Source: Floccularia luteovirens (Eukaryota; Basidiomycota; Agaricomycetes; Agaricales; Squamanitaceae). Taken from it: a stretch of DNA of 64,000 bases. A program made the position numbers and the translations under genes. The stretch covers positions 744,001-808,000 of the forward strand of contig VSJF01000009.1 in the NCBI GenBank assembly GCA_009739215.1, written 5' to 3'. Numbering within the stretch: position 1 is the stretch's first letter; the number at the start of each line of letters is the position of its first letter. Of this stretch, positions 55,801 through 64,000 are shown in pieces. Below the pieces are notes generated by a model. It had not been told where the DNA came from, searched no databases, and saw nothing but the letters and a program-made list of their open reading frames with translations.

Positions 55801-57084
55801 TCAATCAGAACCATTATTGCACTAGCAGCTAAACACAACTACCATCTGCACTCTATTGACATCTCATCTGCCTTCCTGAATGGAGACTTGGAAGAGGATA
55901 TTTATATGCAACAGCCTGCTGGCTTTGAGCAGCTTGGACCAGACTATGTTTGTAAACTCAAAAAGTCTATATATGGTCTCAAGCAATCAGCTAGACAATG
56001 GAACAAGAAACTGCATGCAGCTCTTAGTAGCATGGGTTATAGCAGATTGGAATCAGATAGGAGCATCTATGTGTATGCCAAAGAAGGAGTCCTAGTCATT
56101 ATTCCTGTGTATATTGATGACATTACACTTGCATCAAACTCTACCTCTAAGATTGATTCCACAATCAAAGAGCTAGAGAGTCACTTTAAACTCAGGAATA
56201 TTGGACCTACTACTTGGCTGTTAGGCATGAAAATCAGTGTTGATTCTGCCAAACACACTATCTCCTTATCCCAGCAACAGTACATTAATGACATGCTTGT
56301 TCAGTATGGCTTTACTGGTTGCAACCCAATCTCTACTCCTATGGATCCTGGACTTGCACTAGAGAAAACTCAAACCCTCTCTGATGAGGATGTAGAGTTC
56401 ATGTCCAAGGTTCCCTACTTGTCTGCTGTTGGCACTCTCACCTACTTGGCTCAATGTACTAGACCTGACATCTCATTTGCTGTTGGTACACTTGCTAAGT
56501 ACAACTCCAATCCTAACCCAAGTCATTGGAAGGCTGTCAAGCATGTATTTAGATACTTGCAAGGCACTAAGGACTATGAGCTTGTGTATAGGCAAGATGA
56601 TGCTAAGGAGCTGTTTATCACATACTCTGATGCAAATCATGGTGCATGCAAAGACACTGGTAGATCTACTGGTGGCTATTGTGTTATGATTGGCAATGGT
56701 GCAGTCAGCTGGTCTTCTAAACTGCAGACTTGTGTTGCACTGTCCTCCACTGAAGCAGAGTACATGGCAGCTGTTGAAGCAGGCAAAGAGCTCAAATGGA
56801 TGAGAAGCCTACTTGGTGAATTTGGATATACCTTTACTAAGGCATCTACTCTTTGTATTGACAACCAGTCTGCAATTAGTGTGTCTAAGAATCCAGAACA
56901 TCATAGTAGAATGAAGCATCTTGACTTGAAGTTCCACTGGCTTAGAGAGAATGTAGAGTCTGGCATCATCAATCCAATACATGTTGGTACCAATGATATG
57001 GTTGCAGACTGTCTTACCAAACCTCTTGCTAGAATCAAGCATGACAAATGTAGAATAGGACTTGGCCTTGTATCCAAGAAATAG
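52882..57084 (+). CDS. Copia gag-pol polyprotein
   Basis: A single 1400-aa open frame without introns or breaks. Domains in order: gag with a UBN2-like region; a CCHC zinc knuckle CYFCGKQGHSFKRC at residues 236-249; aspartic protease with DSGAT at 294-298; integrase with an HHCC zinc finger from about residue 432 and a DD35E core (Asp497, Asp560, Glu596); the linker/chromodomain-free region rich in Pro and Ser; reverse transcriptase with SKWVFKVKRNADGSVERYKA, SIDISSAFLNGDLEEDIYMQ and YIDD at 1077-1080; and RNase H with YSDANHGACKDTGRSTGGY (Asp1250) and STEAEY. All catalytic residues I checked are present. No gag/pol frameshift or stop separates the parts, so protease processing of one product is expected, as in most copia elements. 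Confidence 0.97.
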   Translation: MSKGPDIKKLGLDNYNQWSGEIQAWFRAHQLLHIVCGIKKRPEAMESSKDYELQIQRQDDWDSKAQKAAGWLYLSVESSQTVHLIGIEDDPVAIWEALKSVHLQQKPGARFNAYDDLFSIRKTEEESLQSLANRVTAAMQQINNLRPRDFTLKQLDEELLCMAMIRALPDQYSNFVSNLMQSDKLDRASITLAFHTEETQRIRRSAPQVSEVANKVSTDKGKQKQSSSATTTYPPCYFCGKQGHSFKRCSLFLAKQAEAKAVNSQESAGKASIFSQVQLDNPLSHHANYDWNADSGATSHMTPHKHWLRDYKSCQIPIRLADNTTIYSSGVGSILFRPFINGVETQSLLFTRVLHVPQLQSNLLSILFLVRHKGYDISIDSQFIHFNQSSRQLFTASINSHNAAFLDGITVSACLESANLSSTLPLDLGLWHRRFGHYNHASVKQLHSMHMVTGMHLGNNSKSDPVCEPCLSGKMHASPFPTSDSRALKPLELVHMDLKGPIQVKSIGGYQYWIIFVDDCTRFKCGFGLRRKSDTFDAFKQFKAYAENLHNSSIKCIREDKGSEFMSNEFNQYCIDNGIQRHHTVRNRPQQNGDVERANRTVADLVTAMLTEANLPVQFWFHCFMAVLHVLNKCPTVSLKDRTPYEAWHCKKPDVTHLRVFGCLAYVHVQKDKRRSFGSHMEKCVFVGYPAGYKGWQFYNPVTRKFIISERAEFDERYFPGIKPTVMNSIPSPDTVNPVNGSDMPDLGGYDIPTNQSATPTISSSVVHLPMQPDNEHSPLVLPVQAEYEPPPSPLVLATPLQSPSPQPISLPCTPVRQFTPNPVTPPLALRRTRRNIQPSGEWWKVRHSPAIPETSSESEADVADDEEEFSGVATATGVTEPNTYKQAMKAPDAELWRQAATDELKALMDNGTWELALLPKDRQAIGSKWVFKVKRNADGSVERYKARLVAKGFSQRPGLDFTEVFAPTFRMASIRTIIALAAKHNYHLHSIDISSAFLNGDLEEDIYMQQPAGFEQLGPDYVCKLKKSIYGLKQSARQWNKKLHAALSSMGYSRLESDRSIYVYAKEGVLVIIPVYIDDITLASNSTSKIDSTIKELESHFKLRNIGPTTWLLGMKISVDSAKHTISLSQQQYINDMLVQYGFTGCNPISTPMDPGLALEKTQTLSDEDVEFMSKVPYLSAVGTLTYLAQCTRPDISFAVGTLAKYNSNPNPSHWKAVKHVFRYLQGTKDYELVYRQDDAKELFITYSDANHGACKDTGRSTGGYCVMIGNGAVSWSSKLQTCVALSSTEAEYMAAVEAGKELKWMRSLLGEFGYTFTKASTLCIDNQSAISVSKNPEHHSRMKHLDLKFHWLRENVESGIINPIHVGTNDMVADCLTKPLARIKHDKCRIGLGLVSKK

Positions 57085-57100
57085 TCTGACATGTAGCATT

Positions 57101-57110
57101 AAGGGGGCTA
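57101..57110 (+). other. Polypurine tract
   Basis: AAGGGGGCTA directly precedes the right LTR. A purine run at this place primes plus-strand DNA synthesis in LTR elements. Confidence 0.65.
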
Positions 57111-57455
57111 TGTTACAATAGTCTACTGCTATATGTACAGACAGTATAAGATAGTAGTAGAATAGAAGGGAAAGGAAGAATGAGTTCTGGTTGGAAACCA
57201 GTGGTCTTATATAGATACCAGAGGTGCTTCTATCAGGGTAGCCTAGAAGCACTCAGGGTAGACTAGAAGCACTCAGGGTAGACTAGAAGCACTGGTATCA
57301 TAGCAACAGAAGTAGACTAGAAGCTGTCAGGGTAAGCTAGAAGCACTACCCTGAGCAGTCTAGAACAGTAGTCTAGGCCTTCCTGTATTATATATAAGGA
57401 GGCCTCTGTAGCATACTTTCCCCCCAACTGAATACACACTATTCACACTCTAACA
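57111..57455 (+). repeat. Right LTR (345 bp)
   Basis: Same length and, by direct reading, the same sequence as 51942-52286, with TG...CA ends and followed by the CCCGC target duplication. Confidence 0.95.
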
Positions 57456-57460
57456 CCCGC
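57456..57460. repeat. Target-site duplication CCCGC (right)
   Basis: Matches 51937-51941 exactly. Confidence 0.9.
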
Positions 57461-58404
57461 TGTCCAACAATCAGTGCTCTGAACCCATGTCTGCTGAATA
57501 GTGACATGAGAACACGTCAACTTCGAGAATGGTTTTTTTTTAAATTCCGCCTGTTCTGACGGTTACATAGAATTCAAATATTCAATGGGTAGCACTTCCC
57601 ATCCCACTTGATATACGTAAGTACAGAACTTTATAAAGTTAAGAGACGCAGGGCTGCCCAGGGCGTGCCAAATTACCTATTCCTTGTATGCTATTAGCTC
57701 GTAAGCTCCCTTGAACAATATACAGACTCTCAAAATCCCTCCGACTACGTGAGAAAACTCGATAATGGTCCCTGACAGATAGAATGGAAAATATGTCGAT
57801 TGAACTTGGTTGATTCTATCAGCGGTGCGTGGCATTCGCACGGCGATAGCAAAAGGAATCAGCCACGTATGGTTTATATATGGCTCCAGTCGTCCGATGG
57901 TGTCCATGCATATAAACGCTGGTGTAGTGGAAGTCTCCTAATTCCAACCTTTGACATTATGTAAAGTACTATCTGAATTGCTGTTTTTTTTTCTCTCTAT
58001 TTTTTGATTCGTGAGCCGCCTCTTATAATATCATTATTCCGAAAAAAAATTCCATAGTCAACGCACTGACCCCGATAGTCCTCTCAATCACCCGAAGCTT
58101 TCAAGTTCCTGGAATTTGAATGATGGGAACCTTCAACAATTGGAAAAAAGAATACCAATCGCGTGTTGTGAAACCAAGCAAAGTGTGAAAGCATGCATAT
58201 GCTAAAATGATGTATGCAGAGAGACAGCGAGGCACTGATGCTTTCGAAGTTATCTAGACTTTCTTCTCGAACCCCTAGCTTCATTGCCGTCGATGAATTT
58301 TTTCGAGCAGATCAAACAAACCACGATGTTTATGTGTGTGGTATAAAGGGGAAGGACTTTCAGCCCAGAGAGCAGCATAAGTGGCTTTGGATAACTGCTT
58401 CACA
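57461..58404. other. Gene-free stretch right of the retrotransposon
   Basis: 944 bp. The right end should hold the promoter of the secreted-protein gene (GGTATAAAGGG at about 58339, roughly 65 bp before the start codon, is a good TATA box). The minus-strand frame 57677-57907 shows no domain. Confidence 0.5.
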
Positions 58405-59230
58405 ATGCGTCTCTTAACCGTTTTCATCTCAACCGCTCTTGTTTTTGCCAGCGCATTGGCGTCGACAGTCACCGTTGATCTCAACCTTCAAACAGTTGTT
58501 GGGGTCGACCTTACAAAAGAAAATTTCTACGGAGCACCCAAAGCACCTTGGGTACCAGGAGCTTTGCCAGGCTGGTATTATGGCGATAATCCAGACCTTC
58601 AAAAGGAGCTTACTTTTCTTTTCGGGGTAAGAAATCCTAGCCTAATCACCCTGACTTGCCTAAAGCTTACTTTACACTCCCAGATCATATGCAAAATCTT
58701 GAAATTTTTTCCTGATGCTTTACAATGCCCAGTGAAACCGCCATCTGTCCCACCACCTTCCGACGGCTATCACCAAACATTTAGTAATCTTACAGGAGCT
58801 ACCCAAGCAAGCGACTATCTTACTTTCGGACTCGTCGATACGGTTGCTGGTGAGTACTATTTAATTTTGGAAGCGGGAGACTCACCGAGGAACTACAGAC
58901 TGCAAGGCAATGTGTAACGCCGTGAATGGTTGTGAATTCATCAATGGTAAGCCAACTACTTAACCATAGCTTGTTCTAATTTTATAACGTACATCTCTAG
59001 CTTATCACGACGTCAATGGCAAGGTTCGAAACATTTAAATAAATATCTCAGGTTTAGATTAAACTAACTGATCTGATCATTCTCAGGATGGCAGCCCACA
59101 GCTTACATGCGCCCTTTTCTCGCAGTGTCATACAAGCGACGATGCGGACAACGTTGGCGGGCAGACTCAACCAGATGGGAGTGTAGATTTCATTACTAAC
59201 AGTGACGGCTTCTGCAAAGATTCTACGTGA
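58405..59230 (+). CDS. Secreted protein with PAN/apple-like cysteine region
   Basis: Five exons (58405-58626, 58684-58849, 58899-58946, 59001-59023, 59087-59230) give 200 aa in frame. A clear signal peptide opens the protein (MRLLTVFISTALVFASALAS). The middle has VPGALPGWYYGDNPDLQKEL, a short hydrophobic segment (IICKILKFFPDALQC) and a Pro-rich linker. The C-terminal part reads DYLTFGLVDTVA, DCKAMCNAVNGCEFINAYHD, VNGKDGSPQLTCALFSQCHT and FITNSDGFCKDST, with a C-x3-C-x5-C spacing and FxNxY like PAN/apple repeats. Similar secreted proteins are widespread in mushrooms and I do not know their function. The stop at 59228 overlaps a consensus donor (acgtgagt), so one more small exon is possible. 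A TATA box lies about 65 bp upstream. Confidence 0.75.
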
Positions 59231-59377
59231 GTATATACTATTTAGTAATTTGGACATTCTACTTGGTCTCGTTATTCTGGCTATGTGATTTCTTGCACAA
59301 TTTGTCGTATGTAGATGCTGTTGCTTGATAACTTCATAGTATCATGCTTTTGTGATTGATTGAGTGTTTTGTAATGT

Positions 59378-62300
59378 TTAGAAAATCGTAGTAAAATCCC
59401 GACATGACTCTTCATCCAATACTTCCTGACTGGTCTTCTCCTGCTCTGCCCCACTCAACTGGTTCCTAAATCGGCGTATAGACTCTAGTCGTGTATGCCA
59501 ATTTGTTTTCACTTCAAGGCGAGCAGTATCATTTTGTGTACGAGCGAAGACTGAGGCGAACCAATCGGCTAAAAGGCTGAGTTGCCGCACAAGTAAAGGC
59601 AAGTTTCCTGCTGAAATCAACTTGAAATCCCCAACAGGTGTAAATTCTGTCATCCCTGGTGCCCGCTGTACGGTGACCTTGAAATATTCGTTTTCGTGTA
59701 CATTGTTGGAAAACGCCGCAATGGCTCCAAGGGAGTGTGGTTCAATAACAATGTTGACGAATTGGAACTGTGTCGTAAGGGTGTCGAACTTATAAGGCTT
59801 GCCGGAATCATTCCAGACGATTCGGACGTGGTCATTTCCAATATGACGCTTTTTGTAGTTGCATTGGGGATCTTCTGACTTTGTGGGCATCATTGTGGAA
59901 GTGTGATAAAGTATTTGACCTATATCGTCCCACCAGGCATATGCATATTCGCCATCTTCGTCTGGATCTAGTCCACCCGCATATACATCCACCTGACCCC
60001 GCAAGTTGATGAGTCTCCCAATTCCTTCCAGGAAGCGAGTATATGCGGGCGATCCGTATGTATTTCGGAGAATTTCGATTTCATTAGTTTGGCCTGGCGC
60101 CACATACATTATACCGACTTTGTGAGTGTCAATGACTGGAATCCTATCCAGACTGCTGATAAACTTGGGGAGTGTTGAAGGATCTGAGACCAGTTTTATG
60201 CCGGGTGTGCTGACGATGTCCGGGTAATGTGATAATTGAAGGACGAAGTAAGATGGATCAATATCAACGCTTTTCCGTCGCTGAGAGGGTGCGGTTCCAC
60301 TCCAAACATAACCGGTTACTGGGTCCGGAACGTGCAAATCAGATGCGTCTTCACCAGTGCTAAGGATGTCACGTATGTTAGTCTATATGCAGTTAAGTTA
60401 GCATTGTTTGACAGGAGACACAAAAAGTTCAGACCTGTTCACCAGCTACATCAGACGTGATCGTAGGCAGGTCGCGTTCCATAATCAGGCTTGCTGGAAG
60501 GGATAGCAAATCCGGAGCTACATCCCCAGGGCCGACCATAGGAACGTTTTCAACCCTACATAAAAACCTTGAAAACCCGGATGGTCGGCGGGAAAGTACT
60601 TCTACCCAACCTAATCGACTTAAAACGCGAACGGTGACGACAGAGTTCCCCATAAGCCAAGTTTTTTCACAAATTGCAGTCCCAGAACCTGTTGCATCAG
60701 ATGGGTTCATCACGATCTCGCTGAAGGCAGAAGTAGCTGGCCGTGGGTCTGCACTACCATAAGTATATCGTGTCAGCCAATCGAAGCAAACTTCAGTCGG
60801 CTCGTCTATTCCGGTGTTCCCTTCGTTCGCGAGGAGTAGCTGGCGAGTGATATACCGTATGTGACGTGGCCTGTCTGGTAATTTCACGGCCAGAAACCAG
60901 ACATACACGACATAATACGAGAGGATCCTCACATGCTGTGACAATGCCCATGACAATGTAGGGGATGCATTGAGCCTGGTATAGTGCTGGAGATACTGCA
61001 GGGCTACCCCGAAGACCATTTTGAAGTCACTTTCCGTAAAATTCGCATACAACGCAGGAAGTGAGCCGATGATAGACAAGAAACCAAGGATATGAACAGC
61101 CATGTTGGGATTAGACATTATTTGCGACAATTTTTCCAGGATTCTTGACAAACATTTAGTCATCGAGGATTGAAGCTCAAAGGCAGAGAGCGACAGGGCG
61201 TGCAGACAGCATTTAATTGTTGAAAGTTGCCCATTCAAACCAGCTTGAAAGACCTCAACCAGTAAATGACGTTGTTGCGGATCGAAGCACCGACGATAGC
61301 TAACGAGCACAGACAAAGTATGGTATGCCAAACCATGCGCATCTCGATTCTTGAGACCCTGGGGCCATTGCTCGATATTATTTGCCAAACTCTCTCCCAG
61401 AATCCCTGTACACAAAACTGTAAGCAATTTGGATATAATTTCACGAGACTTGGGGCCACAAAATAAGTGTTTGTTGGCCAACTGGCTTGGCAAGTGACAC
61501 AAGATAAAGGAGAGCACCTCCCAATTCTTCTCTTGATCAATAATTGTGATCAAAGTAGCTAGGTATCCTGAAGTGGGGAGTACGAGACGGAGAGCTGGAC
61601 CATCAGGATCGTATGATATAAGTGTCTCACTTGGCTTATCGACATCTTTCAAGGTAAAGGTCAGAGCTTCTGGAAGGGACCAGACGAAACTAGGGTGGCT
61701 AGAATGCGTAGATGAGTGTTCGTAAGCTGGATTGTTGACATCCTGCACTGGTCTTGTTAGATATATCCGATGATCACGGTCTGCTCTCAGATGCATGAAG
61801 AACTGTAAGGCTACTAATCTTGCAGCAGAGGAGTAACCAACAGTAACGATGTGAAGTAAATGATCGTATATCAGGAGAGCCATCTCCAGGTTTGCTTGTA
61901 CCAACGCATGTGGGGTGAAGGTAAGCTGGTTGAAGATACCAACCAGAGCGGATATAGCAAAAACAGCTCGGAGGGGGGTTCCAGTCGTGAGTTGCACTGT
62001 AATATTATCTGCAGCAACAGTTACTAGATGATCGATATATGTTGACACATCCACGTATGAGATATTCTGTTCGTCGTCCGATACGGGTTCCACTATCCTA
62101 AGAACGATCTCTTCACCGATGATCATCCAAATAGTATTCTCATCCCCAGTGTCGTCTCCTGCATCGACTGAACTGTGTGAAAAACAGAGCACCAGTTCGG
62201 CAAGAGGTTTACGATAGCCAGGCATGTCTTTGACGCTGTCGTACACTTCGAAGAGGGCTTTGATCACGGCTCCTCGGGTAGATGGTCGGTTTTTACTGAC

Positions 62301-64000
62301 TAGAGCGGAATTATCTAAAACATTCTTCCAGTTATCGAGCCACTGAGGAGAAGTGGGCGTAAGATCCTGCTGATCCATCATGAGGGAGGGAAGACGGGCG
62401 GTGTCTGTGTCTGTAAGATGGTCCGCAATGTTTATGAGAATACTAGAAAGAAGTGGGTTGAGTGCCCTGGAATGGTCCCGGGCAAGCAGGAAAGTGATAG
62501 TCCTCAAGAGAGGTGTTGAAGCGTCTGAGGGCTTTGCGAGGGGTAAAACCAATTTGGTTCCGTCTGCGTTTCTGTAGGTGATTTAGGACGGAATTATGAG
62601 ACCGATCCGAAACACCCACTTCAAGGGAACAATGTACGTTGTGAGCTTCTGAAGAGTTTCGCCCACAATGTTGGCTTCTTCCTCGTCTAACCTGGAAATG
62701 TCGTCATCGTCTCGTGCATCAAGCTCCTGTAATATATCTTTCAAAATACTGGCCACTTCTTCCAATATTTTTTCCCGGCCCTCAAGGCGTCTATCCGATT
62801 GGTTCAACTCCATAGTAGCCCAAACCGAGACACTTGCGCACAGAACCTTTCCAATTCTTCTAACATCCCAGCCATTGCCTCCTAGTCCTCCAGCAGATGA
62901 TGAATAATCTTCCTTTGGCCAGGCCTTCTCCACCAGATCCCACTCCCGAGCAACAGGATGCGGGTAGCGTGATGAGCTTTCCCTAGAGATATATGCTCTT
63001 GCAAGTTTTGTGGATAATGTGCGCCGAATATGATTACGTAACATTCGATGCGCTCCAAGTGAAGTATTCGCCTCATTAGCATCAGATGGGGGTAGATGTT
63101 CCTTGAGTATTAGCATACAGGATGTTGAATATGGGCCATCGAACAGTGCATTCAATGTCTCCGTAATCCTTTCTTCATAGGAGGAGGATTTTGACACTTG
63201 AGGAGTGATTGATAACCGAGGGAGAGGTGTTGAGAAGAAAGCCAAGGCTCGAAATAGTAAGGGAAGAATGATGCTGAGGTGCGATGTTGACAGGGTTTTA
63301 ATTTGTGAAGAGAACTGGTGGAGATAGAGATTCACTGCTATCTCTGCTGGGTGTTTGTTTGAAATTGAAGTGGGGGTATCTACAGCAGACAGCGAGAGGG
63401 ATTGATCAACCAATGATGCGTAAAATTGTAAGACTTCAGCCGTTATTTCATTCGTGATTCTTGCCATATTCTCCGGTTTTTGTAGAATGTCTGATAGAAA
63501 ATGGACTAGGACGTCAATGCTGCGTTCTCTGTCGGATCGCTCGGATAGTTCAACCTCTGGTTCAGGCATCAGAATACCGTGAAAACCACCTTCGATCCAA
63601 CTCATTAAAATGTTGACAACGGGTTTTTCAATACCCAGAATATCAGCGCCATATCTTGTGAGAGCTCTGAGGGCTTTGAATCTGGGCTCCCATATCTCTT
63701 TTCCCCAGGAAACGTTGGACCCAAGAAACAAAGAAAAGTAAGATAGTCGATCTGCAGTGGACAATGACACAGCTTCGTTATTTTCCCAGTATGCAGATAA
63801 TATGTCATATCCAGCTGCTTGAACGGCTGCAGGAGAATCTACATCACAGAGCGAGAGTAGAACGGGATTAAGTAATGCTCGGCGAGGTAATGGTGAATGT
63901 GTTGATAAAATGTTTGCCAATGAGCGGGCATGGGCCAAACTGGGAACAGCAGGAGGAGTTAGGGCATCGATCAGCTCATCCAAGGGGAGAGAGTATCGGT
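59378..64000 (-). CDS. TSC2: Tuberin/TSC2 homologue with Rap-GAP domain (5' end off right edge)
   Basis: GTPase-activating subunit of the TSC complex, which switches off Rheb and so TOR signalling. Three readable blocks are joined by two introns: 64000 to about 62650; then about 62566 to 60437 (TNADGTKLVLPLAKPSDAST onward); then about 60384 to 59378. The first two blocks are long helical repeats typical of tuberin. The C-terminal block has the Rap/Ran-GAP domain: DPSYFVLQLSHYPD, FLEGIGRLINLRGQVDVYAG, AYAWWDDIGQILYHTSTMMP and KKRHIGNDHVRIVWND, which carries the catalytic asparagine thumb (about 59809-59850). It ends LDEESCRDFTTIF. The donor after TTYIVP was placed inside ACGTAC (about 62633), because only this restores the frame. 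The frame is open at position 64000, so the N-terminus is not in the window. Confidence 0.9.

Larger units (their letters stand above)
51942..57455 (+). mobile_element. Ty1/copia-type LTR retrotransposon, complete and apparently young
   Basis: A 5514-bp element with 345-bp LTRs that I read as identical, TG...CA LTR ends, a 5-bp target-site duplication (CCCGC at 51937-51941 and 57456-57460), a primer-binding site directly after the left LTR, one uninterrupted gag-pol frame of 1400 codons, and a purine-rich tract before the right LTR. Integrase precedes reverse transcriptase, which defines copia order. Identical LTRs and an open frame mean the insertion is recent and the element could be autonomous. 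It landed in gene-free DNA downstream of a truncated permease. Confidence 0.96.

Noticed and set aside
56809..57252. 147-aa minus-strand frame at the 3' end of the retrotransposon (repeated at the left LTR)
   Set aside because: It is the complement of RNase H and LTR sequence. The shared N-terminal part simply reflects the identical LTRs.
57677..57907. 76-aa minus-strand frame right of the copia element
   Set aside because: No recognisable motif, no splice partners and no neighbouring exon-like sequence.

Overview
The window comes from a nuclear genome of a filamentous basidiomycete, most likely an Agaricomycete (mushroom-forming fungus). Genes are packed tightly on both strands and broken by many short GT-AG introns (about 45-70 nt) with several tiny exons. 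The recognised proteins are eukaryotic and fungal, including families typical of mushroom genomes: CorA-like membrane proteins in tandem, a TAP-like hydrolase, a secreted cysteine-rich protein and a Ty1/copia element. I cannot name the species. Exon joins were worked out by hand. Where all exons of a gene were summed, the total is divisible by three.

Layout. 1-951 (-) is the 5' part of RNA polymerase III subunit RPC2. 1344-2253 (+) is a Ubc15/UBE2G1 E2 enzyme. 2503-2945 (-) is a BolA/Fra2 protein, and 3088-4618 (+) is a FluG-type amidohydrolase. 4980-7552 (+) is the ER chaperone Kar2/BiP. 7715-10377 (-) is a decayed PhoD phosphatase. 10914-11884 (-) is NAA30, 12745-13294 (-) is an Nhp6 HMG-box protein, 13850-15485 (+) is a Kes1/Osh4 sterol-transfer protein, and 15534-17486 (-) is an otubain. 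17987-22767 (-) is an ERCC6L2-like SNF2 ATPase, 23104-25348 (+) an ARMT1/DUF89 protein and 25640-28573 (+) a VHS-GAT adaptor.

28574-38196 is an accessory block. A roughly 3 kb unit carrying a CorA-like Mg2+ transporter gene occurs twice in tandem, with an alpha/beta-hydrolase pseudogene between the copies. After it come a SAP-domain membrane protein (-), a secreted cysteine-rich surface protein (+), DEF1 (+), HRI1 (+), RFT1 (+) and FIG4 (-). 50751-51780 is a 5'-truncated nucleobase permease. 51942-57455 is a complete Ty1/copia LTR retrotransposon with identical LTRs and a 5-bp target duplication. The window ends with a secreted PAN/apple-like protein (58405-59230, +) and most of TSC2/tuberin (59378-64000, -), whose N-terminus lies off the right edge.

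How the genes fit together. Most are unrelated housekeeping genes: transcription, ubiquitin, ER folding and N-glycosylation, lipid transfer, endolysosomal phosphoinositides and TOR signalling. Several neighbours share very short spacers, such as BolA/FluG-like (142 bp, with an iron-GATA-type motif), HRI1-RFT1 (61 bp), RFT1/FIG4 (29 bp) and KES1/otubain (48 bp). Features most worth a second look are GC-AG introns (including one where tandem paralogues differ GT versus GC at the same donor), microexons in KAR2, UBC15 and NAA30, and the very young copia insertion. I did not find a convincing new multi-gene system.
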